Of a stretch of DNA of 64,000 nt, positions 56,301 through 63,453 are shown piece by piece. The notes under the pieces are model-generated. The model saw only the letters and a list, made by a program, of their open reading frames with translations. It searched no databases and had not been told where the DNA came from. Source of the DNA: Schaalia canis (GTDB lineage Bacteria > Actinomycetota > Actinomycetes > Actinomycetales > Actinomycetaceae); the NCBI RefSeq assembly GCF_003858455.1, contig NZ_RQZF01000001.1, positions 186,001-250,000 of the forward strand, written 5' to 3'. The position numbers were made by a program, and so were the translations under genes. Positions within the stretch are counted from its first letter, which is position 1; the number at the start of each line of letters is the position of its first letter.

Positions 56301-56412
56301 CAAAAGGCCTGCGAAGCGCCGACCATGCACCGCGCGCTCGGTACCCTGATGCTTCTTCCTGCCACTGTGTCGGTTTTTGCGTCTGTTGATTGCGTGAACG
56401 CTTGGTGAGCAT
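53341..56412 (-). CDS. Surface-anchored protein with actinobacterial choice-of-anchor M-type domains
   Basis: A 1023-residue secreted protein. A basic N-terminus leads to a signal peptide (IGSALLLGAFSGVVVADAAHA, part, cleavage near residue 60). Two copies of the H-x-H...F(T/S)xPGxY surface-anchored domain are seen: RHMHTFTTFSKPGRYEV (about 215-231) and THLHGAWIFSQPGVYHL (about 720-736). A Pro/Thr/Ser/Gln-rich stalk (about 780-990) precedes a C-terminal membrane anchor (VTVGIILIAAIAAGAITVVA) and a short basic tail; no LPXTG is visible. Such proteins are often associated with metal ABC systems, none of which is nearby. GAGGG sets ATG 56410-56412 as start, and a Fur/Zur-like box lies directly upstream. 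Confidence 0.82.
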   Translation of the reverse strand: MLTKRSRNQQTQKPTQWQEEASGYRARGAWSALRRPFAIGSALLLGAFSGVVVADAAHAGPDQDRVTVTRQHVDAPVPAWDPTSKTLSIQVNHDPADTRVLWLGRGWAGSTSYPIVKHLFSVPDDPQLAFLGEAGTTWLSAPQDPGPGNTPIWAGIGVDGSLSGASSQFEAHNYVLDLVSVNGPGRMEMFTRTTWGVRRSWSSHDLAYRTIFNPRHMHTFTTFSKPGRYEVNVAAVARDANGKKVYTSRVTPVVWQVGGTRPDQGSVKDVRVAFAQAPTQRADGLSTTPQFTMAPKTNFQVAGDDFLTDFTFSTGNDSDNGHLIVTIDGFYMNEVPVTNGVATFDEMIGDSASTFQAIYIPTDSAGARWASQPLEFSRLHGQAVTVTEGTDVLVAEQARELSPTLTAQAQQVTSGAMELAIAPLTDSDEYSVALRGDTHLNATYKIGFFRDKSASIADCSAEGTLVNGQAVFTGDFNYCKDHPVIQISVLPHPYANVAPMTRTVDNPGLSTARAYSLNLAVRADNSYELVGPADSQQPPTPPTVPGTPAPQPQPHPQLPPIVEQPPTVQTLHRDPIEVGKGHLDIRLVPAANGSITMAIKDDSLTREKKSVLREPSAVTLLVPRSALMRRSEQLNAPTFDFLGPVGTQNYVLPETQVDSLVWPGFSTEGIDYSAYPQGIDYEVTLSKGPANGVVSFVTTSGLGNEVNVRVRTNEPALKWIRTTESTHLHGAWIFSQPGVYHLAVRAVSAGKEIAPPATVTFAVDRGAEALPPVKTPQPPTGDQPDTPNSPPPASQPDNSTREPDKEPDKKGNSTPTPQPDVQRDLDRLKGLGTPDSSTPPKAQPDDGQQHDTGTQKDAGSTTPSSKPTDTATRSSQQGNSGQKPPSGQTDSSLNAGAQNAPQQSTSASTSRQRTGRVVDISRPTGSSETAQSGRTSQADTSQSVDRHQSGARTTVIRAQGKPQTQSSDHVQSSSEDAAQSLPMAATSPSILGGYSPVTVGIILIAAIAAGAITVVAVRKSLMS

Positions 56413-56433
56413 TCCTACCCTCACTCGCTACTA

Positions 56434-56452
56434 TTGATAATCGTTATCATTG
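56434..56452. promoter_or_regulatory. Fur/Zur-type operator upstream of the surface protein gene
   Basis: TGATAATCGTTATCA (56435-56449) is an inverted repeat TGATAA-TCG-TTATCA within a 19-bp AT-rich box, 21 bp before the ATG. The form matches Fur-family (Zur or Fur) boxes of Gram-positive bacteria. The choice between zinc and iron cannot be made from the site alone; the anchored-repeat family favours zinc. Confidence 0.7.
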
Positions 56453-56554
56453 TAGCAAGTGGAGGTACAGCTTCAAATCACGTTAGTAAAGCTATCGCCC
56501 ACATAACGCCCGCCCCCAACACAACACCGCGAATATGTTGCCTTCAGAGTAGAC

Positions 56555-59500
56555 TCACTCACGGCCGTAAAAGACCTTCTCCATCACCACGCGCGCGCGA
56601 CGTGCTGCACGCAGCCAGTCCTCCTCCAACTGGCTTTCAAAGCCACGCTGGTAACCCATCAGACGCGCAAGAGGCACGATGTCACGGCCATCTCTCGAAA
56701 GCACATCAATCTTGTTTCCGCTCATTCGGCCCGAAATCAGCACATTTCCTGCACGAATACGCGCGGCATACTCCCAGGCGATTCGTAAAGCATCCACCTG
56801 ATCGTACGTCAGTAGCCCCGCAGCACCAGCGGCGCTAAGAGCCTGCATTGTCGAAGTTGTTCTCAGCTCAACACACTGACTCGCATGCTGAAGCTGCAAG
56901 AGCTGCACTACCCATTCGACATCCGTCAAACCGCCCGGACCAAGCTTCACATGACGAGCTGGCTCAACACCTCGCGGCAACCGTTCGCGCTCCATTCGCG
57001 CTTTCAAAAGACGAATCTCCGTCAAAGCCCCGTCAGATAGCGCCTGACCGTAACGCAGCGCATCAATCTTCTGCATCGTTTCCGCAAGCAATAGCGTATT
57101 ACCTGCTGCAGGACGCGCCCTCAGCAAAGCGTGCCTCTCCCATGCAAGTGCCCAGCGATCGTAATATTCAGCGTACGCCTGAGGGGTTTTCGTCATCGGC
57201 CCGCTGCGCCCCTCCGGCCGCAGATCAAGATCAAGACTGACGCCCGCATGCGAAGCTGTACTCCCTAAAAGTCCCCGAACTCGGTTCACTACCCGTGTCG
57301 CAGCTTCCGCAGCCTGAGCATCACTGACGCCGGGCTCAGCAGCATGGACGGCCATAACATCAGCGTCTGAGGCAAAGGAGGATTCTTGCCCTCCGTATCT
57401 GCCCATCGCGATAAAAGCGACATCAACAAGTCGGCCGTGTTGCTCGCGATCCTCCCGAAGAGCACTCTCAAGTGCAGCAGCGAGCACCTGATCCGTGGCA
57501 GCAGAAATCTCAGGACGAACGGGACGGATATGCTCCACTGCATCCGACATTGCCGCCCTCGTCAGTTCCCGACTACGCACCGCACGAATACGTAAAGCCG
57601 CAGACTCCGCATCAGGATGGCGCTGAACAAGTGCCGCCATTTCCGAAGCTAAACGCTCAGGATCAAGCGGTTCAAGCATCGCATCATCATCGAGCCACTG
57701 CACCGCTTCAGGACGCATTCCCAAAGATTGCGCGATCCAACGGCTCGTGGAAAGCACAGTGCATAGTCGCTGTGCGGCAACCCGAGAATCACGCAAGAGT
57801 GCGAGGTACCAGTGTGAATCCCCGATCTGGTCAGAAAGAGTTCGGAAGTTCAACAACCCCATATCTGGATCAGGACCGTCGGCCAACCAAGAAATCACGA
57901 CAGGAAGTAGGTGCCGTTGGATCGCTGCCCGCCGTGATGTCCCCGCCGTCAGGGCTCGAATATGCCCGAAAGCCCCGCGAGTATCAACGTATCCGATCGC
58001 GGCAAGGCGAGCCTGCGCTCCTGCCTCGTCAAGGCCAGAAGCATCCCCACCAACAAGACCCGCCTGCTCAGCGCTCAACTGCGCGGTAGCCGCAACGATC
58101 GGACGATAAAACATATCCTCATGGAGGGCACGCACGCGGGATCGCACACGCGCAAGCTCCTGAAGAAAATCCTCGGTAGTAGTAAAACGCGAGCCAAAAG
58201 AACGCCACAAAGCACGCAATTGGCCCCCCTGACTGGGAAGCAGATGCGTACGACGCATTCGCGGTAACTGAGCGCGATGCTCAACAGCACGCAAGAAGGC
58301 ATAACACTCGCGCAGCTCTGAAGCGTGGGAACGAGCCACATATCCGCCAGCGCTCAAAGCCGACAGAGCCTCCATAGTATTGCGCTGATGGAGCGTCTCG
58401 TCGTAGCGCCCATGAACCAACTGAAGAAGTTGGACGGAGAACTCCACATCACGCAGGCCACCACGGCCGAGTTTAAGTTCGCGTTCAGCATCCTTGCGAG
58501 GTACTGACTGCTCAACACGCACGCGCATTGACCGCGCAGCCTCCACAAAACCTTCGCGTTTTGAGGCACTCCAGACGAAAGGCGAGGCCGCCTCAACGAA
58601 ATCCTTTCCTAGCTCAGGATCCCCTGCACTGCAGCGGGCCTTCATCAACGCCTGGAACTCCCAGGTCTGGGCCCATTTTTCCCAATACATCCTGTAGGAC
58701 TCAAGGGTCCTCACAAGAGCCCCGTCCTTACCCTCGGGACGCAAAGCAGCATCAACAGTCCACAACGGCTCCTCAGTACCTGGACCCGAACATACCTGCG
58801 CGGTCATAGACGCCAAACGGGTTGCGATTGATAGAGCCTCATCATCGCCCCTGGCCACATAGACAACATCCACATCAGAGATGTAATTAAGTTCCTCTGC
58901 CCCGGTTTTTCCCATCGCAATGACAGCCAGGCAAGCCCTCCCATGAGGGTCAATATCCCGACGCGCCAGCGACAACGCAGCCTCAAGTGTTGCGTCAACA
59001 AGTTCAGCCATACGGCGTCCCACGACAGGCATGTGATCAACAGGATCATGATGTGTCAGGTCATCGGCAACAATGCCGATAAGGACCTCGCGGTACGCTC
59101 TGCGAACATCATCCACGCCCACACCAGCCCCCGCGCGCAAGACCCCAGCCTCAGAGGTCAGAAAGCTGTGCTGCTCCACCTCTGAGGCCCGAACCTCCTC
59201 AACATTGAGGGCAGCAAGCACATGTTCGCGCACTGAAGGAGGGCGTGTCCACGCCCACTGTGCTCTGTGCGGGCCCGCAATGATGTAATCACCGAGCTGG
59301 CGCGAGAGCCCAAAGATCGCCGAAAGGCGCTTCAGGTTCTCCGGCTCCTTGTGGAGATCTGTCAAGATCTGAGAATCAGCTTCGTGTAGACGCAGCATCT
59401 GCAAAAGGCACAGATCCGGATCTGCACTCATTCCACACTGTTCAGCCCAGTACTGCGCCTCGCCCGGGAGTTGCTCGCACATCGCGCGCGCCCGCTCAAC

Positions 59501-59635
59501 GTCAGCAAACCCCCAGGCTCTCAGGTCATGTGTACTCTGATCGCGGCCTCCTCGTTGGCCAGCAAGAGGCCCCCCGAGCACACTCGCTTGAGTCCCGGCA
59601 CTCGGGTCGTCGGCCCCTGACGAACTAATCATCAT
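56555..59635 (-). CDS. glnE: Bifunctional glutamine synthetase adenylyltransferase/deadenylylase GlnE
   Basis: Regulates glutamine synthetase by adding or removing AMP on a tyrosine. The 1026 residues contain an N-terminal deadenylylase nucleotidyltransferase domain with YISDVDVVYVARG (about 255-267), a helical middle and a C-terminal adenylyltransferase domain with SFASDADVMAVHAAEPG (about 745-761). Each has the paired-aspartate metal site. Length matches actinobacterial GlnE. The ATG overlaps the glnA stop (TGATG), so it is translationally coupled to a glutamine synthetase that itself lacks the target tyrosine; its real substrate is probably another GlnA. Confidence 0.95.
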   Translation of the reverse strand: MMISSSGADDPSAGTQASVLGGPLAGQRGGRDQSTHDLRAWGFADVERARAMCEQLPGEAQYWAEQCGMSADPDLCLLQMLRLHEADSQILTDLHKEPENLKRLSAIFGLSRQLGDYIIAGPHRAQWAWTRPPSVREHVLAALNVEEVRASEVEQHSFLTSEAGVLRAGAGVGVDDVRRAYREVLIGIVADDLTHHDPVDHMPVVGRRMAELVDATLEAALSLARRDIDPHGRACLAVIAMGKTGAEELNYISDVDVVYVARGDDEALSIATRLASMTAQVCSGPGTEEPLWTVDAALRPEGKDGALVRTLESYRMYWEKWAQTWEFQALMKARCSAGDPELGKDFVEAASPFVWSASKREGFVEAARSMRVRVEQSVPRKDAERELKLGRGGLRDVEFSVQLLQLVHGRYDETLHQRNTMEALSALSAGGYVARSHASELRECYAFLRAVEHRAQLPRMRRTHLLPSQGGQLRALWRSFGSRFTTTEDFLQELARVRSRVRALHEDMFYRPIVAATAQLSAEQAGLVGGDASGLDEAGAQARLAAIGYVDTRGAFGHIRALTAGTSRRAAIQRHLLPVVISWLADGPDPDMGLLNFRTLSDQIGDSHWYLALLRDSRVAAQRLCTVLSTSRWIAQSLGMRPEAVQWLDDDAMLEPLDPERLASEMAALVQRHPDAESAALRIRAVRSRELTRAAMSDAVEHIRPVRPEISAATDQVLAAALESALREDREQHGRLVDVAFIAMGRYGGQESSFASDADVMAVHAAEPGVSDAQAAEAATRVVNRVRGLLGSTASHAGVSLDLDLRPEGRSGPMTKTPQAYAEYYDRWALAWERHALLRARPAAGNTLLLAETMQKIDALRYGQALSDGALTEIRLLKARMERERLPRGVEPARHVKLGPGGLTDVEWVVQLLQLQHASQCVELRTTSTMQALSAAGAAGLLTYDQVDALRIAWEYAARIRAGNVLISGRMSGNKIDVLSRDGRDIVPLARLMGYQRGFESQLEEDWLRAARRARVVMEKVFYGRE

Positions 59636-60969
59636 CAGTTGACTTTCATAAACTGTCGAAGCTCCTGCGGCGTGATCTGTGCCCGGTACTCACGCCACTC
59701 CTTCTCTTTATTGCGCAGAACGTAATCAAAAACCTCTTCCCCTAGCGTTGCGGCAACAAGTTCAGAGGAACGCATAAGCGCCGCCGCCGACTGCAACGAG
59801 GCAGGTAGAGGATCAATACCAAGAACCTGGCGTTCGTTTTCAGAAAGGTCCCAGACGTTGTCTTCAGCCTCGGGCATAAGCGGTAAACGTCGTTCAATGC
59901 CATCCAGTCCAGCCGCGATAATCACCGCCAGACCAAGGTAGGGGTTAACAGCCGGATCAAGAGCGCGATATTCAATCCGAGCAGAGGAGCGTTTTGTTGG
60001 CTTATAGACGGGAACGCGCACCAATGCCGAACGGTTGTTGTGCCCCCAGCAGATAAACGAAGGCGCCTCTCCCCCACCCCATAGGCGCTTATACGAGTTC
60101 ACATGCTGATTGGTGATCGCACAAATCTCTCCCGCATGTTCAAGCAGGCCCGCAATGAAATGACGGCCGGTAACAGAAAGACCGTATTCTCCTGCAGGGT
60201 CATAAAAAGCGTTCTCTTCCCCCTCTAAAAGGGAGAAGTGCGTGTGCATGCCCGAGCCAGGATGCTCAATGAAGGGCTTAGGCATGAAAGATGCCACCAT
60301 GTTTTCACGCAGGGCAACCTCTTCGATCACTGTTCGCGCCGTCATAATGTTGTCGGCTGCTGTGACTGCGTCGACTGCACGCAGATCAACCTCGTTTTGT
60401 CCTGGGCCGCCCTCGTGGTGGCTGAACTCGACATTAATACCGAAGTCTTCGAGCATCTGAACCACTCGACGCCGGAAGTCATTGGAGTCTCCACGCGTGA
60501 CATGGTCAAAGTATCCAGCGTTGTCAACGGGCACCATATGATCAACCGTCAACGGCTGCTGGAAAAGGTAGAACTCAATCTCCGGATGGACCATCACCGT
60601 GAAACCCATATCGCGGGCACGTTCGACAGTACGTTCGAGTGCACCACGCGGATCGGAGCGCGCTTGGAGCCCGTCAGGGGTGAAAACATCACAAAACATG
60701 CGGGCAACAGCATTGTCACTGTCATGCCAGGGAAGCAACTGGAAGGTTGAGGCATCGGGACGCAGAAGCATATCCGACTCATGGACACGAGTGAGGCCCT
60801 CAATAGAGGAGCCATCAAAACCAATCCCCTCTTCGAAGGCTTCCTCAAGTTCACCCGGATCAATCGCCACCGACTTCAAAACACCAGCAACATCTGTGAA
60901 CCACAGGCGAATAAAGCGGATATTGCGCTCTGCGACCTCTCGCAAAACCTGCTCTTGAAGTCGGTCCAT
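59635..60969 (-). CDS. glnA2: Type I glutamine synthetase, GlnA2-like
   Basis: Makes glutamine from glutamate, ammonia and ATP, or a gamma-glutamyl compound. The 444 residues show FDGSSIEG (51-58), EIEFYLF, HEGGPGQNE (183-191 area), NQHVNSYKRL and RIEYRALDPAVNPYL. The position of the adenylylation tyrosine in GlnA1 (NLYDL) reads NVWDL, so Tyr is replaced by Trp373 and this enzyme cannot be controlled by GlnE at that site. This is the form found next to glnE in Mycobacterium (glnA2). AAGGAG 7 nt before the ATG fixes the start. Confidence 0.93.
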   Translation of the reverse strand: MDRLQEQVLREVAERNIRFIRLWFTDVAGVLKSVAIDPGELEEAFEEGIGFDGSSIEGLTRVHESDMLLRPDASTFQLLPWHDSDNAVARMFCDVFTPDGLQARSDPRGALERTVERARDMGFTVMVHPEIEFYLFQQPLTVDHMVPVDNAGYFDHVTRGDSNDFRRRVVQMLEDFGINVEFSHHEGGPGQNEVDLRAVDAVTAADNIMTARTVIEEVALRENMVASFMPKPFIEHPGSGMHTHFSLLEGEENAFYDPAGEYGLSVTGRHFIAGLLEHAGEICAITNQHVNSYKRLWGGGEAPSFICWGHNNRSALVRVPVYKPTKRSSARIEYRALDPAVNPYLGLAVIIAAGLDGIERRLPLMPEAEDNVWDLSENERQVLGIDPLPASLQSAAALMRSSELVAATLGEEVFDYVLRNKEKEWREYRAQITPQELRQFMKVN

Positions 60970-60999
60970 GGCTTACTCCTTGTGATCGTTCATGTGCGA

Positions 61000-61040
61000 A
61001 AGGCCGTGTCTGTCGCATGACGTGCGACAGACACGGCCTT
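61000..61040 (-). terminator. Strong hairpin between the SPFH gene and glnA2
   Basis: Perfect 18-bp arms (61000-61017 and 61023-61040) with a 5-nt loop start 9 bp beyond the SPFH stop. No U tract follows; the glnA2 ribosome-binding site is only about 20 nt further. It may be a terminator or a leader hairpin of glnA2. Confidence 0.7.
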
Positions 61041-61048
61041 ACCCTCAG

Positions 61049-61948
61049 TCAGTTCTTTGAACCGCCAAAACCCTTCGCAACAGCATCGAGCGCTGCGGTG
61101 AGTTCGGTGGGAACAACCCACACCTTCGAAGCGTCGCCCTGAGCAATCTGCGGCAACATCTGCAGATACTGGTAGGACAACAGATCAGGGGTGGGATTGC
61201 CGTTATGAATGGCATCGAACACGGTCTGAATCGCCTCGGCTTCACCCTGGGCACGAGTAACCGCAGCCTGAGCGTCACCTTCAGCCGACAGAATCGCAGA
61301 CTGCTTCTCACCCTCAGCCTTAAGAATCTGAGACTGGCGCACACCCTCAGCAGTCAAGATAGCTGCGCGCTTATCACGCTCCGCACGAAGCTGCTGCTCC
61401 ATCGCATGCTGGATTGACGGCGGCGGATCAATAGCCTTGAGCTCCACGCGGTTCACGCGGATTCCCCAACGGCCGGTGGCCTCGTCCAGGACGCCACGAA
61501 GCTGGGCATTGATATTGTCGCGGCTGGTCAGCGTAGCTTCCAGGTCAAGGGAGCCGATGACATTACGCAAAGTGGTGATCGTCAACTGTTCAATGGCTTG
61601 AATGTAGTTGGCGATCTCATAGGTGGCATGCATCGGATCATTGACCTGGTAGTAGATCACCGAGTCAATGGAAACCACAACGTTATCAGCGGTAATCACA
61701 GGCTGAGGCGGGAAGCTTGTCACCTGTTCACGTAGATCAACGCGGCTAGCAATACGGTCAAGGAAGGGAACGACCAGATGCAGACCGGCGTACATCACCG
61801 AGTGGAACTTACCCAAGCGTTCGATAACGAGTGCGCGCGACTGCGGCACGATCTGAACTGCTCGTACCACGATAATGACGATGAAAAGGACGAAAAGAAT
61901 GAGGGCAATGAGCCCTACTGTTCCGCCAGCGGTGGCAAGAAACTCCAT
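61049..61948 (-). CDS. SPFH/band-7 (stomatin-like) membrane protein
   Basis: A 299-residue protein with one N-terminal helix (VGLIALILFVLFIVIIVVRA, about 10-29), an SPFH domain from VQIVPQSRALVIERLGKFH to about 180, and a coiled-coil rich in Ala/Glu/Gln (ILKAEGEKQSAILSAEGDAQ, about 210-260). These proteins form oligomeric rings in membrane microdomains and often act with an NfeD protein that binds or regulates proteolysis; here NfeD is immediately upstream (34-bp gap). AAAGGA 8 nt before ATG 61946-61948 supports the start. Confidence 0.92.
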   Translation of the reverse strand: MEFLATAGGTVGLIALILFVLFIVIIVVRAVQIVPQSRALVIERLGKFHSVMYAGLHLVVPFLDRIASRVDLREQVTSFPPQPVITADNVVVSIDSVIYYQVNDPMHATYEIANYIQAIEQLTITTLRNVIGSLDLEATLTSRDNINAQLRGVLDEATGRWGIRVNRVELKAIDPPPSIQHAMEQQLRAERDKRAAILTAEGVRQSQILKAEGEKQSAILSAEGDAQAAVTRAQGEAEAIQTVFDAIHNGNPTPDLLSYQYLQMLPQIAQGDASKVWVVPTELTAALDAVAKGFGGSKN

Positions 61949-61982
61949 GCAGCTTTCCTTTCTGTGCAGCAGTGAAGCGAGT

Positions 61983-62459
61983 CTATGCGCTATGGATAGG
62001 GGCATCGACGCATGTTGCATCAGCAGGCGCCGTTTCATTTGCGGTCACTATAGCGGTGGCCCCATCAATCGAAGTGACAGTCACCGCAGTACCAACGGGA
62101 AGGCATGCGCCGCTCGCTGTTCGCGCGCTCCAGATCTCTCCGTCAAGACGCACACGACCGTTATCTCCCTCAAGGGCATGTGTGACAACAGCGTTCATTC
62201 CAACCAGGCTCATAGCATTGGTGTGAACATTGGGGGTGGACCGTGCAAGGTGAGCCTTTGCCCAAGGTCGGACGAGGAAGAGCAAAAGTAGTGCGACCAC
62301 AGCGAAGACAGCCACCTGAACAATAAGCGGCGCGCCCAACGCTGATGCAAGCGCTGCACATAATGCTGCCAATGCCAGCATGAGGAAAATGAAGTCAACG
62401 GTCAATAACTCGACAATGCCGAGTCCGACCGCGGCGATCGCCCACCACACCCAGCTCAT
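61983..62459 (-). CDS. NfeD-like membrane protein (short form)
   Basis: Partner protein of SPFH/stomatin-like proteins. The 158 residues have three to four N-terminal hydrophobic segments (VWWAIAAVGLGIVELLTVDF, FLMLALAALCAALASALG, VQVAVFAVVALLLLFLV) and a C-terminal NfeD OB-like domain (LVGMNAVVTHALEGDNGRVR, then GEIWSARTA, about 85-150). The serine-protease part of the long NfeD type is absent. AAGGAGG 5 nt before the ATG at 62457-62459 sets the start. It is translated just ahead of the SPFH gene. Confidence 0.9.
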   Translation of the reverse strand: MSWVWWAIAAVGLGIVELLTVDFIFLMLALAALCAALASALGAPLIVQVAVFAVVALLLLFLVRPWAKAHLARSTPNVHTNAMSLVGMNAVVTHALEGDNGRVRLDGEIWSARTASGACLPVGTAVTVTSIDGATAIVTANETAPADATCVDAPIHSA

Positions 62460-62532
62460 CACAGCCTCCTTCTCGGTCCGCTCTCACAGCGGTTAGAACC
62501 TTAATGTTCTGCTCTACAAATAATAGACGACA

Positions 62533-63324
62533 CTATGCGTCGCGCGGAGAATGAGCGTGCCAGCGTCCGTCCACCCGCGATACGGTCAGCGGCAGACCAA
62601 AAACTGTCGAGAGGTTAACGCCGGTGAGAACCTCATCAATTGGACCAGCGTAGGCAATCTGCCCATCCTCCATAAGCGCAGCATGAGTAAAGCCCGCTGG
62701 GATCTCTTCAATCTGGTGGGTGACCAGGATAAGTTGCGGAGCACGAGGGCCCGAGATAATTTCCGTCAACGCTCCGACAAGTAGCTCACGGGCGCCTAAA
62801 TCAAGTCCTGCGGTGGGCTCGTCAAGGATAAGAACCTCTGGATCGGTCATCAAAGCGCGCGCGAGAAGGACCCTTTGCCGTTCACCCTCTGACAGGGACG
62901 AAAAACGACGATCAGCTAGCTCTCCCACACCGAAAGCGGCAAGCAGATCATGTGCTCGTTGGGTATCGGCATCTTCGTAGTCCTCGTCAAAGGAACGCGT
63001 CTGTCCCCAAGCGGCGGTACGCACACAATCCCGAGCTGTCTGTCCAGGAGCAAGACGGGAAGCAACACTTTGAGAACTGAAACCAATAGCAGTCGCCAAG
63101 GAACCTGCAGGGTGTTCACTCACCGGGCGCCCCAACACCACGGCCTCGCCCTCGTCAACACTTTCTTTTCCCGAGGCGACCCGCACGAGCGAGGTTTTTC
63201 CCGCACCATTAGGGCCCATAATGACCCAGTGCTGGCCAACTTCAGTTGACCACGAAATGTCGTGAAGGATTCGTTGTCCGGAGCGAGTCAGGGAGACTGA
63301 TTGAAGGTGAAGAACGCTGCTCAT
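62533..63324 (-). CDS. ABC transporter ATP-binding protein
   Basis: A 263-residue ATPase subunit: Walker A GPNGAGKTS (about 37-45), Q-loop region FSSQSVASRL, signature LSEGERQR (about 143-150), Walker B VLILDEPTAGLDLG (about 164-177) and the switch histidine in LVTHQIEEIP. It has the layout of a YbbA-to-ModF-like cytoplasmic ATPase without a fused membrane domain; no permease gene is adjacent. The substrate is unknown. Not clearly coupled to the SPFH-NfeD genes, since about 70 bp separate them. Confidence 0.85.
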   Translation of the reverse strand: MSSVLHLQSVSLTRSGQRILHDISWSTEVGQHWVIMGPNGAGKTSLVRVASGKESVDEGEAVVLGRPVSEHPAGSLATAIGFSSQSVASRLAPGQTARDCVRTAAWGQTRSFDEDYEDADTQRAHDLLAAFGVGELADRRFSSLSEGERQRVLLARALMTDPEVLILDEPTAGLDLGARELLVGALTEIISGPRAPQLILVTHQIEEIPAGFTHAALMEDGQIAYAGPIDEVLTGVNLSTVFGLPLTVSRVDGRWHAHSPRDA

Positions 63325-63453
63325 AGGAACAGACTAGCCCGCGTTGAGTCGATTAGATATCTCAACGCGAGCTAGTTTCCGAATCCGTCATCACATGTCG
63401 TCTACAGACAAGTTCTCACAGGCGACGGGAGAGGGGCGCATCGAACAAGTGTC

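Noticed and set aside
60238-60750. 170-codon plus-strand frame opposite glnA2
   Set aside because: Fully antisense to a highly conserved enzyme; a shadow frame without start signals.
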